Shown piece by piece: positions 42,956-54,639 of a stretch of 64,000 nucleotides of DNA (within the stretch, counting starts at the first letter, position 1; each line of letters opens with the position of its first letter). The position numbers and the translations under genes were made by a program. Where the stretch lies: the NCBI RefSeq assembly GCF_008728515.1, contig NC_044991.1, forward strand, positions 38,954,968 through 39,018,967, in the 5' to 3' direction. The notes beneath the pieces are model-generated. The model ran no database searches. It was given only the letters and a program-made list of their open reading frames with translations, and had not been told where the DNA came from. The DNA is from Papio anubis. Lineage: Eukaryota > Chordata > Mammalia > Primates > Cercopithecidae.

Positions 42956-43194
42956 GCTCCTCCTCCTCCTTCTGCTCCTCCTCCTCTTGCTCCTCCTTCT
43001 CTCTCTTCTTGCCCTTCTTTCTCCTCCTCCTGCCCCTCCTCCTTTTCCCTCTTCCTCTTTTCCTCCTTCTCCTCCTGTTTCCTCATTCCCTCTTCTTTTT
43101 CTTCTCTTCCTATTTTCCCTCCTCCTCCTCTCTTCCTCTTCTTCCTCCCCATTTCCTCTTCCTCCTCCTCCTCCTTCTTTTTCTTTTCTTCTTC
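42956..43194 (+). repeat. Polypyrimidine (TCC/CTT)n tract, about 240 bp
   Basis: Almost only C and T, with roughly eight purine interruptions by my count. TCC triplet blocks alternate with CTT blocks. All the long overlapping frames here encode only Ser/Pro/Phe/Leu (plus strand) or Glu/Lys/Gly/Arg (minus strand) and are compositional artefacts. Confidence 0.96.
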
Positions 43195-44849
43195 AATTTG
43201 ACATTTCACTCATAGGGGAACCTGAATGGTCACAATCTTCTTCATGACTTTCCCATCTTTATCTTATCAAAAGGTTTTTTCCATGAATTTCCAGTTCTGT
43301 CTTGCCACCCCAACCAAGCCCGTCTTTCTTTGTCCGGGTCACTCCTGACTGAATAATTTTATTAAGGCTTAATTTTATTAGGCTTGAAACAAAGATGCAC
43401 AGGATGGATTTGAAGAAAAATAGTAAGAGATAAATTTGCAGTCCAAATGCACTGAATTCCTAGAATTATTGGAGTTTGGAATTTGCCTAGTGGTATACTC
43501 AATAATACTGTAATTTCATATCTTCAAGAATTTTCCCTAGCTTGTTGCGGAAGAAGAGACTGTGACCCTGACCCCGTGTACTCACAGTTAAAAATACAGT
43601 GAAGAAGTAAGGGCTGGGGTTAGGGACTATCATGGAGCTTTTCTTTAGCTCACATTGTGAATTTCTGACACACTGACAGTCCTGAGATGAACACAAAGGA
43701 AGTTCACCAAATATGTAAGAAAAAATCCTCAACTATTTTGGAAATGTCAAGGGAAATTCAGTGTCCTCATGCCCAAAGCTATAATGTGCTACTGGAGATC
43801 GACTGCGTCAGAGGTTGCTCAAGTGGAACATTTGTGTTTCTGCTCTTCAAAAGCATAACCTACAATTATTCGAACTGACTGAAAGGTGGCCAAAGCTCTG
43901 AGGGGAAGCCAGTGAGACCCTCCTTCAAGTGACACCCTGTTGCTCCATATTTGTTTCGCTCAAATCACTCAAGTTTACTTGACTCACTCATGCATCAGAG
44001 CAAGATTGTTCCAACAGTCGGAGTTTTCAGCTGCCTAGGAAATTCAACTCCCTTCTTGCTGCTGGCTTGGATGCACTTAAAAGACCCAGGTCCTAGACTT
44101 GGGAGGAAGAAACATCAATCTGCTTGGTGATGTCCAAGGCAAAATCCAAACATGTCCTGACATTTCGAAAATATTGACATTACTGTCTTGCCAACTAACA
44201 GGATACCATAAGGTTCTGAAGACTTGTGTTAGAAAAAATAAAGTCCATGTCATTGTCCCCCTAAAGAAAAACCCAACACTTTCTTTTTGAAGCAGGAATT
44301 CAAAGAGAGACCAATTCAGGCCCAAGATGGGTAACACCTATTTGGGAACATGGGGAGATTCAGCACCTAAGGAAGGGGTAATGGGAGCCCTGATGCAAAA
44401 GTGTGCTCAGGGGGTCACAGATCACACCATTCAGACTGTGATCACCTTAGGTCCAAGCAGGCATCCTCCACAACAGCCAGCCCATGGGACATCGGTGTCC
44501 AAAATGGCAGAGGGGAACATCACCTGGAAAGCAGGGACCCAGAAACCAAATCGTAAATGCGTGGCCATTCTTAGGCACCAAGGAATGCAGAACAGCGTTA
44601 TGTGGCCTCTCCCTAGACTTCAATTCAAAAGACTGGGATGTTTCCAGAAAAAACTCCCACCACAGCTCCCTGTCACAATTGAGTGTGGGCCCACTGAGCT
44701 CATCAAATTTGTTGTGAGCCAGTTTTTATTTTAAAGACGGTGTCTTTCACAGGAAAATGTTCAATACATGTTTGTAGAGAAAATGAATGAATTGGTAAAT
44801 GAAGATGTTGCTAGTGTCACCACTTGAGATACCTTCAAATCATGGTTCA
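43195..44849. other. Unassigned non-coding sequence
   Basis: No repeat or gene recognised over 1.65 kb. A 135-codon frame (44327-44734) shows no domain. Confidence 0.5.
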
Positions 44850-44990
44850 TTGGATTCTTTCATTCACTTATTTTCAGGGTTTACTGAGCACCTATTATGT
44901 GCCAGGCAATGTTCTTGGTGCCGGGGCTATGACCAAAACCAAAATTAGATGTGGTTTCAGCTTTTTGGAATCCAGAGACTTCCCCGAGAC
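44850..44990 (-). mobile_element. L2 3' end, antisense
   Basis: GATTCTTTCATTCACTTATTTTCAGGG, TTTACTGAGCACCTATTATGTG, CCAGGCAATGTTCTTGGTGCC, GGGGCTATGACCAAAACC is the antisense L2 terminus. Confidence 0.85.
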
Positions 44991-45579
44991 AACCATGTTT
45001 GTTTTTTAACCCAACCAGGGAAGAAGAGGCGTATTTCTTCCAGTTCTGCCATTTTGTTATCTCATGATCTGATACATACTTATTGTTCCTGAGTGTTCTC
45101 TTCCTCTGACCACCTTTCTTGCAGTGAGATAGCCTGAGACAGCCTAGCAACCCAGGTCAGAGCACAGCACTTTCTGTTTCTCCTCTAAATGTGTCCTCAG
45201 ATGCATGACAAATGAGGCTGCTTCCTTTTTTCTTTCCTTTTTCTTCTATTTTTTGGAGGCCATGACCACACACTGGGTTCGCTTCCTCAACGACACTGTC
45301 TAATGCCTTTTTTTGTTAAAATGATAATTTATTTTTCCCCCTCTGGGTGCCACATTTCTTGCTTCTTTGTAGGTACTTTTTCTAGGCCTCTAATGAGGAG
45401 TTTGATAAAGTCTCCTGCTTCTTGGGAGGAACTTGCTTCATTACATGGTTCCTTCCAACGTTTTTCTAGCTAATGCCTCTATTCTTTCTGCAGTTCCTTG
45501 TTCTGTAATTGAATAACTGTGCGATGAATTTCGTCTGAATTCTGGTATTCAAAAAACTGTTGACCTACTTTATTTTTTA
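44991..45579. other. Unassigned non-coding sequence
   Basis: Nothing recognised. Confidence 0.5.
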
Positions 45580-45720
45580 GATTTTAGATGTGATGCATGT
45601 ATCATTAACAATTTGAAAGATGCAAAAAAGGATAAACATAAAAATTAAAGATAACTACAATTCTACCACTCAAAGACTTCCACTAACAACATTTTGGACC
45701 ACTCTACACCAGGACATTTT

Positions 45721-45737
45721 TTGAATATATGTGTGTG

Positions 45738-45771
<34 letters not shown>

Positions 45772-45787
45772 TTATATATATATTCAA
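45721..45787. repeat. Palindromic (TG)(TA)(CA) microsatellite
   Basis: TTGAATATAT, then (GT)n(AT)n(AC)n, then ATATATATTCAA. The outer arms are complementary and the inner TG and CA arms too, giving a long imperfect hairpin. Confidence 0.92.
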
Positions 45788-45839
45788 ACTATACATAATA
45801 GCACAGTTATATAACTGTGTATAGTTTTATGTATAGTTT
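45786..45839. repeat. Nested inverted repeats
   Basis: A perfect 13-bp inverted pair (AAACTATACATAA at 45786-45798, TTATGTATAGTTT at 45827-45839) encloses a perfect 18-bp palindrome CACAGTTATATAACTGTG (45802-45819). It directly abuts the preceding palindromic microsatellite. Confidence 0.95.
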
Positions 45840-46079
45840 TAGATTTTTTAAAATTTAAGATAGTAGTGTTAGTAATTTCCTATGTTATTAAAATTCTCCA
45901 CAAGCATGATTTTAAATAGTCACGTAATATTTTATGCTTCAGGTCTATCATAATTTATTGCATCATTTTCCTAGCTTGACACTTGGGTTATTTTTCCTTG
46001 CTTGTTACAATCATATAAGAAATGTATCTCCCCTACTCCTTCTCCAATGAGACATTTGAGCATAACTGCACTGCAATCT

Positions 46080-46710
46080 TTCTGACTCAGTGGCTCATCC
46101 ACAAAGGTGCTCAGAACCTTTTCTAGTTCACTTGTCTGATCAGGCACAGAATATTCTCCTCCTTCTCAGGGCATGCATACTGTCCAAAAGCTGCACACCC
46201 TGGTCTTCACCTGATGGGAAACATCCTGCCTCTAGGCCCTTCAGAGTGAACATCTGCACTCATGTGTTGCTTCCTGAACCCACCATCCCTGCAGCTGTTT
46301 CTACCTCCCCTCGTCCATGCACAGAGATCCCATCCAGGGCCTCTGCTCCTGCTGCGCCTCTTCGTGGGAAGGGCTCCTCCTTCTCCCTGGTCTTTGTAGG
46401 GTGTCTCCTTGTGATTCAGTCCGAGCCTATGAGTCACCTTCTCAGAGAGGCCTCCTGGATATACAATCTGAAGAAGCTCTAAGTCTCCCTCCCCACCAGT
46501 CACACTCAATAACATAACCCAAGAACACTGAGCTCTTCACGGAACTCTCCTGGAAAATATCTGGTGCTTTGATGTGTTTCTGGGTCGTCTTCTCCCTTTA
46601 ACCAAACCCAGTTTCTCATGTGCATCCCTGTGTCTCTTGTGCCCAGAACAGTGAAAGCATACAGCAGGAGCTCAATAAATGTTTCCTGAATGAACAAATG
46701 AATGAAAGAA
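46080..46710 (+). mobile_element. L2 LINE 3' end
   Basis: L2 3' motifs: CTGAACCCACCATCCCTGC, GAGTCACCTTCTCAGAGAGGCC, TCCTGGATATACAATCTG, AACAGTGAAAGCATACAGCAGG, AGCTCAATAAATGTTTCCTG, AATGAACAAATGAATGAAAG. The 130-codon frame 46090-46482 lies in it and is not recognised as L2 protein. Confidence 0.8.
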
Positions 46711-46809
46711 AGCATGAAGGTAAATCTCATTTCCCTGGTGAAATGCTTTGTACATTATTTGCCACATTATATGGATGTTCCTTATTCCCAGAGGAGTTTT
46801 AAATTGTCC
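46711..46809. other. Short unassigned spacer
   Basis: Nothing recognised. Confidence 0.5.
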
Positions 46810-47450
46810 GTAACCCCTTGACCAGTATTTTGCTTCTAGGAATCTCTCCTAATGACATAGACAAAAATGGAGACACCAATTTTGGCACAAGGATGGTCAT
46901 TAGAACAGAATTTTTAGGCTGGGTGCGGTGGCTGACACCTGTAATCCTAGCACTTTGGGAGGCTGAGGTGGGTGGATCACTTTAGGCCAGAAGTTCAAGA
47001 CCAGCTTGGCCAACATGGTGAAACCCTTTCTCTACCAAAAATACAAAAATTAGCTGGGAGTGGTGGTGTGCACCTGTAATCTCAGCTATTCGGGAGGCTG
47101 AGGCAGGAGAATTGCCTGAACCTGGGAAGTGGAGGCTGCGGTGAGCTTAGATTGTGCCACTGCACTCCAGGCTGGGTATCAGAGCGAGACTGTCTCAAAA
47201 AAAAAAAAAAAAAAGTATTTTTAGTGTCAAAAATAAACCTTCACATAGAAAAAGGGGGGAAATTATTATACAGGTTAATCTCTTAGGAATGGCAAAGCAT
47301 TATGTAGACTTTAAAAAATGTTTATAGAATTTTTAATGACAGCAGATGTACTAAATGTTAATGGTATATCTGAATGATATAATTAGTATTTTTTACTTGG
47401 TACTTCAGTGTTTTACGACTTTTCTCCAGTGAACATGCATGTGTTTCACA
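46810..47450 (+). mobile_element. L1M4-like 3' end, split by an Alu
   Basis: TTTGCTTCTAGGAATCTCTCC, TAATGACATAGACAAAAATGG, GGCACAAGGATGGTCATTAG before the Alu, then TTTATAGAATTTTTAATGACAGC and TTACGACTTTTCTCCAGTGAACATG after it, match the end of old L1M ORF2 and its 3' UTR. Confidence 0.6.
46918..47216 (+). mobile_element. AluS/J-like element, full length
   Basis: GCTGGGTGCGGTGGCTGACACC to CAGAGCGAGACTGTCTC and an 18-base A tail (47197-47214). Perfect 8-bp target duplication ATTTTTAG at 46910-46917 and 47217-47224. Confidence 0.95.
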
Positions 47451-48929
47451 ATCAGACCAAAGTAAAATATTACAAATTCTCCAGTTTCTGAGTTCAAAGG
47501 CATTTGTACTCAACATTTTATTCTCACATTTTATTGAGGTACGGGAAGGCTTCTTTTCTATTCTTAGAAGTGTTTTGCAAACTGTAGGTATTTTTTTAAG
47601 TGTTACAGAAAGAATGTTCAAAGAAGGAACCAGTTTTACAGGTTTACTCCCATAAAGCCACAAGGTTTCCTTAGAACTATTAGCAGCCTTCATCCTTGGT
47701 ATGTCCCAACCACCACGAATGCAGAAAGAAGTAGGACTTACTTCTATTTCAGTGACACTTTCTGCCAAATTCTTTTGTGGTGGTTTCATGGTTAGCGTGC
47801 AGACGCCATGACAGAAACTGACCATTGCCAATATGTCCTTGCTAAAATATAAAAGATTCAGCCATCAATATGGCGGAGAAAGGGAACCTATATAACATGG
47901 AAAAGAAAAGCACGTTTAAATGACAACTATCATTACTATTGTTGTTCTTGGCTACTTGTTTTCCTTTCTTTTCTTTCTATGTCTGAGATTAGTCAAGAGT
48001 AAAGATTCCTAAAATAGACACTTCCGTGATTCATTTATTCTCCATGAAGAGCTTTCTCTGCTGCATCTTTCCTGCAGTTCTCTTCTAAAGCCAGGAAAAC
48101 TTTGTTGTTATTTTCCCTCCTCTGTGTCTGACATGAAAGGCAGCTCTGCTCTGCCAGGTGCCCCTTCATGCTGGAAGCAGCAGGAGTTGCAGCATCAGAG
48201 CACGACCTGCCCCGTTCTCAACTCCCGGGAGGAAGACAGGAATGAGGACACAGCACTGGGACACAGAAAAACTAAAGATGGTGAATGCTTTCCATCTGAA
48301 GGGCATTTCCAACTATCCAAAGGTCTCCTACCACCATCCTCTCAGTGCTGCTGCTGCCAAATACACTCCCAGAATGCTCAACCACGCTGCTTGTGGACTC
48401 TGTGACAAGGAGGAGCTCCAATCCTTGGATGCCTCCATCGTCTCTGGATTAATACATCCAACAAGACCCCACCTTCTTACTCAGTTTCCAGAAACGGATC
48501 CTCTGGTAATTGTCCATCGATATCCTCTGGATCCCAAACTCATGGATTGGTAGAAACTGCCTGGTTCACCACGTTGTCAGAGATCAACAGAAAAGAGTGC
48601 CATGATTGGTGAGTGATACATGTCTGTGCTAGTCACAGAGACCTGGCAGTACCACATGTCTGTCAACTGCCATCTCTTACTGGATCTCTCCCTTCACTTC
48701 ACCAGGGATTGTACTTGTGTCTTGGAAACTTAGGACCTCATAAATGGGGTGCGATATTTCTCTAACTTACAATAGAAGAAACAAACAAATAATCTCACCG
48801 TGCTTTGGGATGGCAAGGTCATGGCACTGTCTCATTCCAGTTGGGGTGCTGAACTGGCCACCGAGGGCATGGAGCATGCTGTGATGTCTACTGCATCTCC
48901 AGGTCCCCAAATGTAATGATTTCCCCCTC
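47451..48929. other. Unassigned non-coding sequence
   Basis: No repeat recognised. The antisense 157-codon frame (47358-47831) begins in L1-derived sequence. The sense 131-codon frame (48158-48553) overlaps a 93-codon frame in another phase. Neither shows a domain, and no splice-flanked structure is evident. Confidence 0.5.
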
Positions 48930-49125
48930 TGTGCTACCTTTCACTCTTTCTGCCAGGCTCCTGTAGCTCACCCCACTTTTCTCACTGCATTCATCACTCT
49001 GTATTGCAATAAATGTGTCAACATGTGTCTTGAGCCCCAGCTAGACTGTAAATTCCTTTAAGGTAGAAATCACATCTTGTTTGTTCAGAGTGGACTGGCA
49101 ATAAACATTTTTGAATTGAATTGGA
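48930..49125 (+). mobile_element. L2 LINE 3' end
   Basis: CTTTCACTCTTTCTGCCAGGC, AGCTAGACTGTAAATTCC, TTTAAGGTAGAAATCACATC, TTGTTTGTTCAGAGTGG, GCAATAAACATTTTTGAATTG are L2 3' motifs. Confidence 0.75.
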
Positions 49126-49368
49126 CTGATTCTCTGGATAAAGATCTAAAAGTCAATTACGTTAGTCTCTGCATGGACATTAAAGAAAAAAGAGGTAGAA
49201 AAGCTGTAAAATTGCACTCCAAACCCCTCAAATTCTAAATAAACTTTGCTAATTCTCTATAATTTCACAATTGCCTTCATATATAAGTACAAAAATTCTT
49301 ACATGGAATTTCAGAAAATGGAATCTTTCCAGTGGGGTATGATTTGGTACCAACATTTAGATATGCTT
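49126..49368. other. Unassigned spacer
   Basis: Nothing recognised. Confidence 0.5.
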
Positions 49369-49423
49369 TCTTTCTCTCTCTGTCTCTGTCTCTCTGTCAC
49401 ACACACACACACACACACCCACC
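49369..49423 (+). repeat. (TC)n(AC)n compound microsatellite
   Basis: CTTTCTCTCTCTGTCTCTGTC followed by about ten AC units. Confidence 0.95.
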
Positions 49424-51309
49424 ATCTTTAAGAGCACTAGATGTTCTAATGTACTAAGCACTTCGGGATGGGCTGCTACAATATTCTTGAAGGCAGTTAA
49501 GCCTCTTAGACTGCATTCTAAGGACTTTCTAAAGCAATTAAATAAGAAGGAGGGGCAGGCCCAAGACTCCAGCAAGTTTCAGGAGGCAATTCAAAATCAT
49601 ATTTTCAGAAGTTCCTTTTAGAAATTCCATTTGCTTGCAGAATGTTTATTAACACAATCCTTCAGCAGAGAAAATCATTCATGAAATAAACACAAATACA
49701 TTTCTAAATCTGTGTGTTAAAACCGTTTCATTATTTCACCCAAAGTTCCTTCTACACCTGCCAAAAATAAGACACCTTCATTTTATACTGTCCAGTGTGT
49801 GACCATCAGCCCAGGAAGCTATACCTTTCAATAATTTTCCCTAGTAGAAATAAAATTTAAATTCTTCAAATTCTTCAAGGCTTGTGATTTTGTTTTAAAC
49901 TGGTTGGAAACAGCACTGAAACCAAATGCACTATTGGGAATCAGGTTATTTAAGTCAGGATGGTTTTCAACAAAAATGTAGAGGGGCAGTGATGGTGAAG
50001 ATAGATGTGGCTGAAATTACGCTTCTCCCTTGTGATCTAACCCAAGTTGCTATTCTGCCTTTGGCTTCCATACATGTGGCCAGGGTACTGAGGATATTTT
50101 GGTCATTTATTCCCTGACTCAAAATGAAAAGAAATTTGAGGCAGCTAGAATGCCACTGACAGAAGGCACACCAACATTTTGTTTTCTTAAACATTAATCT
50201 TTTTTCCTAACAGTAACTTTTACTTTCCAGAAGAAATGGGAAGACAAACTTGAGACTGACGCGCTCGCGGTTCCTGGTTTTCTCAAAGAGCTGCTGGAAG
50301 AAGCACCAACATGGGAATCCCAAGTCCTGGTTCAGTCACACCAACTAACCTCTCACTCAAGCCACTGTACAGAGGGGATGCTAGGAGTGGGCCCCGGCCC
50401 TCCGGAGACCTGGGGACTAGGGACTACAGAAAAATGCACTGCACCTTGGAATTAAGATTCCAGAGAAGGTGGGGATTGGGGCAGGGGCAGTTGAAAAGAT
50501 GTGATTTTTGTCTTTCAGAGAAAGTCGTGTTTAGCAAGAACCCACCCTGTGGACCCAGGACCTCCTGGGGCGCTGGCTAGTGGTCACTGGGGAAGGATGA
50601 CTTTGGGGTGTGTCATACTGCCTGCTCTCTCTGTCCTAAGTACCCTGAGAGAGAGTGGAAAAAAACTGACTGGCCTCTTAAAAATAGAACCATCTCAATC
50701 CTAATATGCTTGAAAGAAACAAGGAATGCAAGACCATCTTGCTTGGGCACCAGGTGAAAGAACTGCCACTTAAATAGGGAAAGAGCCAGCCTCCTGGGGA
50801 AGAGCCCCTTCAGTCCTTCAGCCATGGCCAAGCTCTTGTGAGGAGCTGCATGTATCATGCAGTTGCAAGGGGACATGCTTGCACTCTTAACAGACCACAC
50901 CCGACAGGAGTGTCCAGCCCGACCTCTGCGCCCCATTAGCAACCACACTGTATCACATTGAAGAATGCATGGAACTGGATGAAAACTCATGCCCAAATCA
51001 TCAGCTAGGTGCGTGTGAACAAATACAGAGAAAGGAGAAAGGCTGATGGAAGGCCAAGGAAAACACTGGGGCAAAACTAGACCCTTTAGGCTCCAGGGGA
51101 TTTCTTGTTTCCTGGCAATTCCTTTGCAAGCCCTACTTACAAAGTACTGACTGTGGCTCTCATTGCCCGTGTGCTTTTCCACTTTTACCTACACCCCCAT
51201 GACAAGTGGGTAAGGGAATTTTTATTTGTCCACAGTGCTGTCATGAGAACCTAAGGATTTCTGCAACTAGAAAGGCTATTGGCTTATCCAGCCCCATATT
51301 TCATTGTAT
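49424..51309. other. Unassigned sequence, CpG microcluster at 50260-50269
   Basis: No repeat recognised. CGCGCTCGCG (50260-50269) has four CpG in ten bases within CpG-poor DNA. An antisense 189-codon frame (50613-51182) has no recognisable domain and is compatible with chance. Rough chance expectation for one such frame in the window is about one. Confidence 0.45.
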
Positions 51310-51450
51310 TTCATTGTCTAAATATGAACTCCCCAACATTTAGCTCCACCAGGTGCCATGGTCTGTTTTGTGAACCGAGATATTCCCAGCTCCCAGGAGA
51401 GTAGCTGGCACACATCGTAGGCACTCAAAAATATTTGCTGAGTAAAACTG
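51310..51450 (+). mobile_element. L2 3' end fragment
   Basis: TTTAGCTCCACCAGGTGCC, AGCTCCCAGGAGAGTAGCTGGC, ACACATCGTAGGCACTCAAAAA, TATTTGCTGAGTAAA is the L2 terminal motif series. Confidence 0.75.
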
Positions 51451-51750
51451 AATTTTAAAGGGGTGACAAGAAATCCCTGGTAGCAGGTTCAGAATTACTG
51501 CTTCACAGTAAAGTAGAAATATCCTTTGGCAGCGGGGCCAGATGACCACAATGCTGATTCCCCCTCGCTCTTATCAAGATATGTGACCTTCATCAAGTCC
51601 CAAAGCTTAGCGAAGGCACTTCCTGCAGGAGCACACAGGAGACCTGAGCACAGCTGCTTTTACCTGTTTTATCATGAGGGTTACCCATCTTATTTTGTTT
51701 GACTAAAGGATTCCCCTGCTAATCATAAGTGGTTGGGAAAACCACTGGGC
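51451..51750. other. Unassigned spacer
   Basis: Nothing recognised. Confidence 0.5.
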
Positions 51751-52215
51751 TCTATTGCCCCAAAAGGCTCTACCATCTGATGATATTTCAAATTCCATTC
51801 TGGCTACACTGCACTCTTATGATTCCTGAAATATGTCAAAGTCCTTCCTTCCCCCGGGGCAGTCCACATGCTGTTCCCTCTACCTGGCATGCCCTTTCTC
51901 ACCCAGCTGCTGATACATACCTGCTGGACTAACTCCTGCTTAAGTGCTATTTCCCGAGAAGAGCCATCCCTGCTATCTTCAGCTATGTCCGAGGCCCCCG
52001 TTATTTGTTCCCACAGTACTTTGTCCTCTTTAATGACAGTACCTTTTATAGTTACACTATAACGAAATACATCAATGTGATTATTGGTCAGAGGTCTGTT
52101 CTTTTTGCCAGAGGAACATTTCCATGAGATGAAGGCAGAGATGGGGTCTGTTTGTTCACCACGTGGCTCCCAGAGTTGACCTCATGTGTGTTACTCAATA
52201 ACCATTTCTTTAAAG
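51751..52215 (+). mobile_element. L2 LINE 3' end
   Basis: TCCATTCTGGCTACACTGC, GCTGTTCCCTCTACCTGGC, ATGCCCTTTCTCACCCAGC, TTATTTGTTCCCACAGTAC, TTAATGACAGTACCTTTTATAG, then GTTACTCAATAACCATTTC are ordered L2 motifs, with about 60 bp near the end altered. Confidence 0.85.
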
Positions 52216-52574
52216 AAAAAACTCATTGACTTTTATTTGTGATCCTAGAATCAGGCAAAACTTCATTCTCCAGAACAGAATAAGCATTCTCCGATTTCCT
52301 GAAAGGATAATGAATCACAAGTTTAACAGGCATGAAGATGATGTATAACAGTTCGTTACTATGGGGTTACAATCCCATGTACCTTAAGATGTTGGACAAA
52401 CCTGTAGTTTCCAGTGGTCACATTTCTCTTAGAAAAGTACAACAATGACACTGGCCCTTCCCCAGTTCTCTGGCTCATTCTCTGTCCTAGGTGATGTCTC
52501 AAAATGGGAGGCCAGTGGCTCCTCCATGACATCTCCCATTACCTGGGGGAATATATTCCAGGCCTGGGACGTCT
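52216..52574. other. Unassigned spacer
   Basis: Nothing recognised. Confidence 0.5.
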
Positions 52575-52735
52575 AATATGGAAGCCCTCAGATACACACG
52601 GCTAATTACAATTACAGTGATTAAAAGTTAATAAAATTTAAAAATTCAGTTCTTTGGGTACAGTAGTCACATTTCCAGTGCTCAAGAGCCATCTGTGGCT
52701 AGTGGCCACTGTCCTGGACACCACTGGGGCAGGCC
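52575..52735. mobile_element. Probable hAT-like DNA transposon fragment
   Basis: TTAATAAAATTTAAAAATTCAG, then TAGTCACATTTCCAGTGCTC, AAGAGCCATCTGTGGCTAG, TGGCCACTGTCCTGGACACC form a motif series I associate with an old hAT-type MITE. 59025-59320 looks like the same group. Exact family not assigned. Confidence 0.55.
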
Positions 52736-54029
52736 GTGCCCACTCATGCAGAAAGTCCTTTTGGATATTACTGTGTGGGCCCTGCTAAGCTCAATGCATC
52801 CCATATTTCTGGGTCACCTTGAACTGCATCACTCCCTATCTAGTGTTTGCCTTCTTTCCTAATGTCATAACTAGAACTTGCTGCAGCCAAATGTTCACTG
52901 CTGATCTTTTCTGAAAGGACAGAAGTGAGAAAGATTTTTAAAACTTTCATCTGTCAACAAAACAACGTCTCTGATCTTTCCTTCTGCCCAATAGATTTTA
53001 AATGTTCTGTTTGTTTTCATTATTTTTACGCCCTTTGCTGGTAACAACTTCTTTCAATGTTGGCCCGCTTAATATTGCTGGACTGTCTCATTCTACTTCT
53101 CTTTGAGGACACGGCCTCATTTCCAATCTGCCCTAACTACATGGAGTCTGCAGTGAGGCCTTGGTTGGTTTCTCGTCATTTTTGTCCTTCTGAGACCCTG
53201 GTTAGTTTGTTTCTGAAGGAAACTTTAGGCTGCTAAATAATAGTTCCAATATCTCCATTCATCCTTCACTCACATTCCTGTAACGGTTAGGGGAAAAGGT
53301 TGGAGAGAAAATCTAAGCAAATCTGTTTTCGTAAACTGAACTCTCTTCATTTTCTGGCTTATTCCTACTGAGATCATCAAGGATTTGATTATTTTGTGAT
53401 CATTTCCTCCAAGGCTTCTATCTAATCTTTAGATTAGAGCTTCAGAGCAGTAATTCTTTCTTTCCTCTTTCATAACATTACATTAAAAAGGGATTTCTGC
53501 CTTAGTTGTTTCTTCCTTTCCTGAAACTTGTAAATTGTCCCCATGTAGCCCCTGCCTTATTTTGGCTTCTTCCAAGAAGCAGACAACAAGACAAGGATTC
53601 AAGGGCAAGGATTTTTGGGATGTGAGCCCAAGAAACACTAGTAGGAGGTAGAGAAATGAGACAGTGAGGTGAAAGTGGTCAATAAAAGGTGTGTTATCAA
53701 ACCAGCTACCACTGTAGACAACTGGAGCTCAATCCCACGAGTGAATTCCAGGAAGCAGTGTAAAGCATTTGCTCCTGAGGAAGGAAGCTGGGGTACTTAT
53801 ACACCAATTCCCGCAGCCGTCATTTGAGAGTGATTCTTGAACAAGGGCATTATTTCCCTACACTTTCACGCTTCCACTTGACAGGCAAAACATGCCTTGT
53901 GGGTCAAAGAAAGCCCTTGGACAAAGAAGTGAAGTCAGAACTTGATGTGGTAAGGGTGAGAAGCTCCAGGCAGGGTCCTGACAGCAGCTGCTCCACTTGC
54001 CAGGCAGGTTCCTAATCAATCTCTACTGG
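52736..54029. other. Unassigned, probable old repeat at 53550-53980
   Basis: 53550-53980 carries AAGAAGCAGACAACAAGAC, AAGAAACACTAGTAGGAGG, GACAACTGGAGCTCAATCCC, ACACTTTCACGCTTCCAC, the look of an old interspersed repeat. I cannot name it. The rest is unassigned. Confidence 0.4.
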
Positions 54030-54120
54030 GAAATCCTTTGAGACAAGTCACTTAACCTTTCCATTGTTCAGTATTCTCATGAGCCCAATAATGGGTCCAA
54101 AGGAGATGATCCCCAAAGTT
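54030..54120 (+). mobile_element. MIR fragment
   Basis: TTTGAGACAAGTCACTTAACC, TTTCCATTGTTCAGTATTCTCATG fits the sense MIR central region. Confidence 0.65.
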
Positions 54121-54504
54121 CCAGAAACATTTGTTGATTATTTGAGGCTCTGAACTACTTTCCAATACATATCTGTGTGGATGCCTCTTATCATCCCCAA
54201 GATGGAAAGCAGACTATCAGATGCAACAATTGTTTCCATCTAGAAGTCTTTCATCGATTCCTCTGCCACTCATGCCAGTTTGATGCATGAGCTCTTCTTA
54301 CTCTCCAAGAATACCCTTGGGAGATGAGAGAGGCTGGTCACTGGCAGCGCCATCCTACTTCTGTGGACTCATGCTTCAGCCACTGTCTGACCTCAGAGGT
54401 TTGCCTAATGTTCTAGAAACTGTCTCATTATTCTTTTGACAATCTGAGGAAGAGCAGTTGGGACCATTGTCTCTTTTGGACCTCAGTCATTTTCCCTCCT
54501 GAAA
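54121..54504. other. Unassigned spacer
   Basis: Nothing recognised. Confidence 0.5.
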
Positions 54505-54615
54505 TGGAGGGGAGCTTATCAAATGCCAGGCATGCTCTAAGCAGCTCACACACTTGATGACAGCCTTATGAAACACGGGTGAAAATTGAGAAAATCGAGG
54601 AACTGGGATTTAAAT
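54505..54615 (-). mobile_element. MIR fragment, antisense
   Basis: AAATGCCAGGCATGCTCTAAGC, CACTTGATGACAGCCTTATG, AAAATTGAGAAAATCGAGG, AACTGGGATTTAAAT matches antisense MIR with a short middle. Confidence 0.65.
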
Positions 54616-54639
54616 ATTTCCCCCAGATTAAGCTTCTGA

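Larger units (their letters stand above)
45580..46020 (-). mobile_element. L1M 3' region, antisense, with palindromic insert
   Basis: ATAACTACAATTCTACCACTC, CACTAACAACATTTTGGACC before, and ATAGTCACGTAATATTTTATG, TCTATCATAATTTATTGC, GACACTTGGGTTATTTTTCC after the TG/TA/CA palindromic block are antisense L1ME-like motifs. Confidence 0.6.

Noticed and set aside
42874..43247. Overlapping frames of 92-113 codons on both strands
   Set aside because: They are produced by the polypyrimidine tract and encode only low-complexity Ser/Pro/Leu/Phe or Glu/Lys/Arg/Gly. This is a composition artefact.
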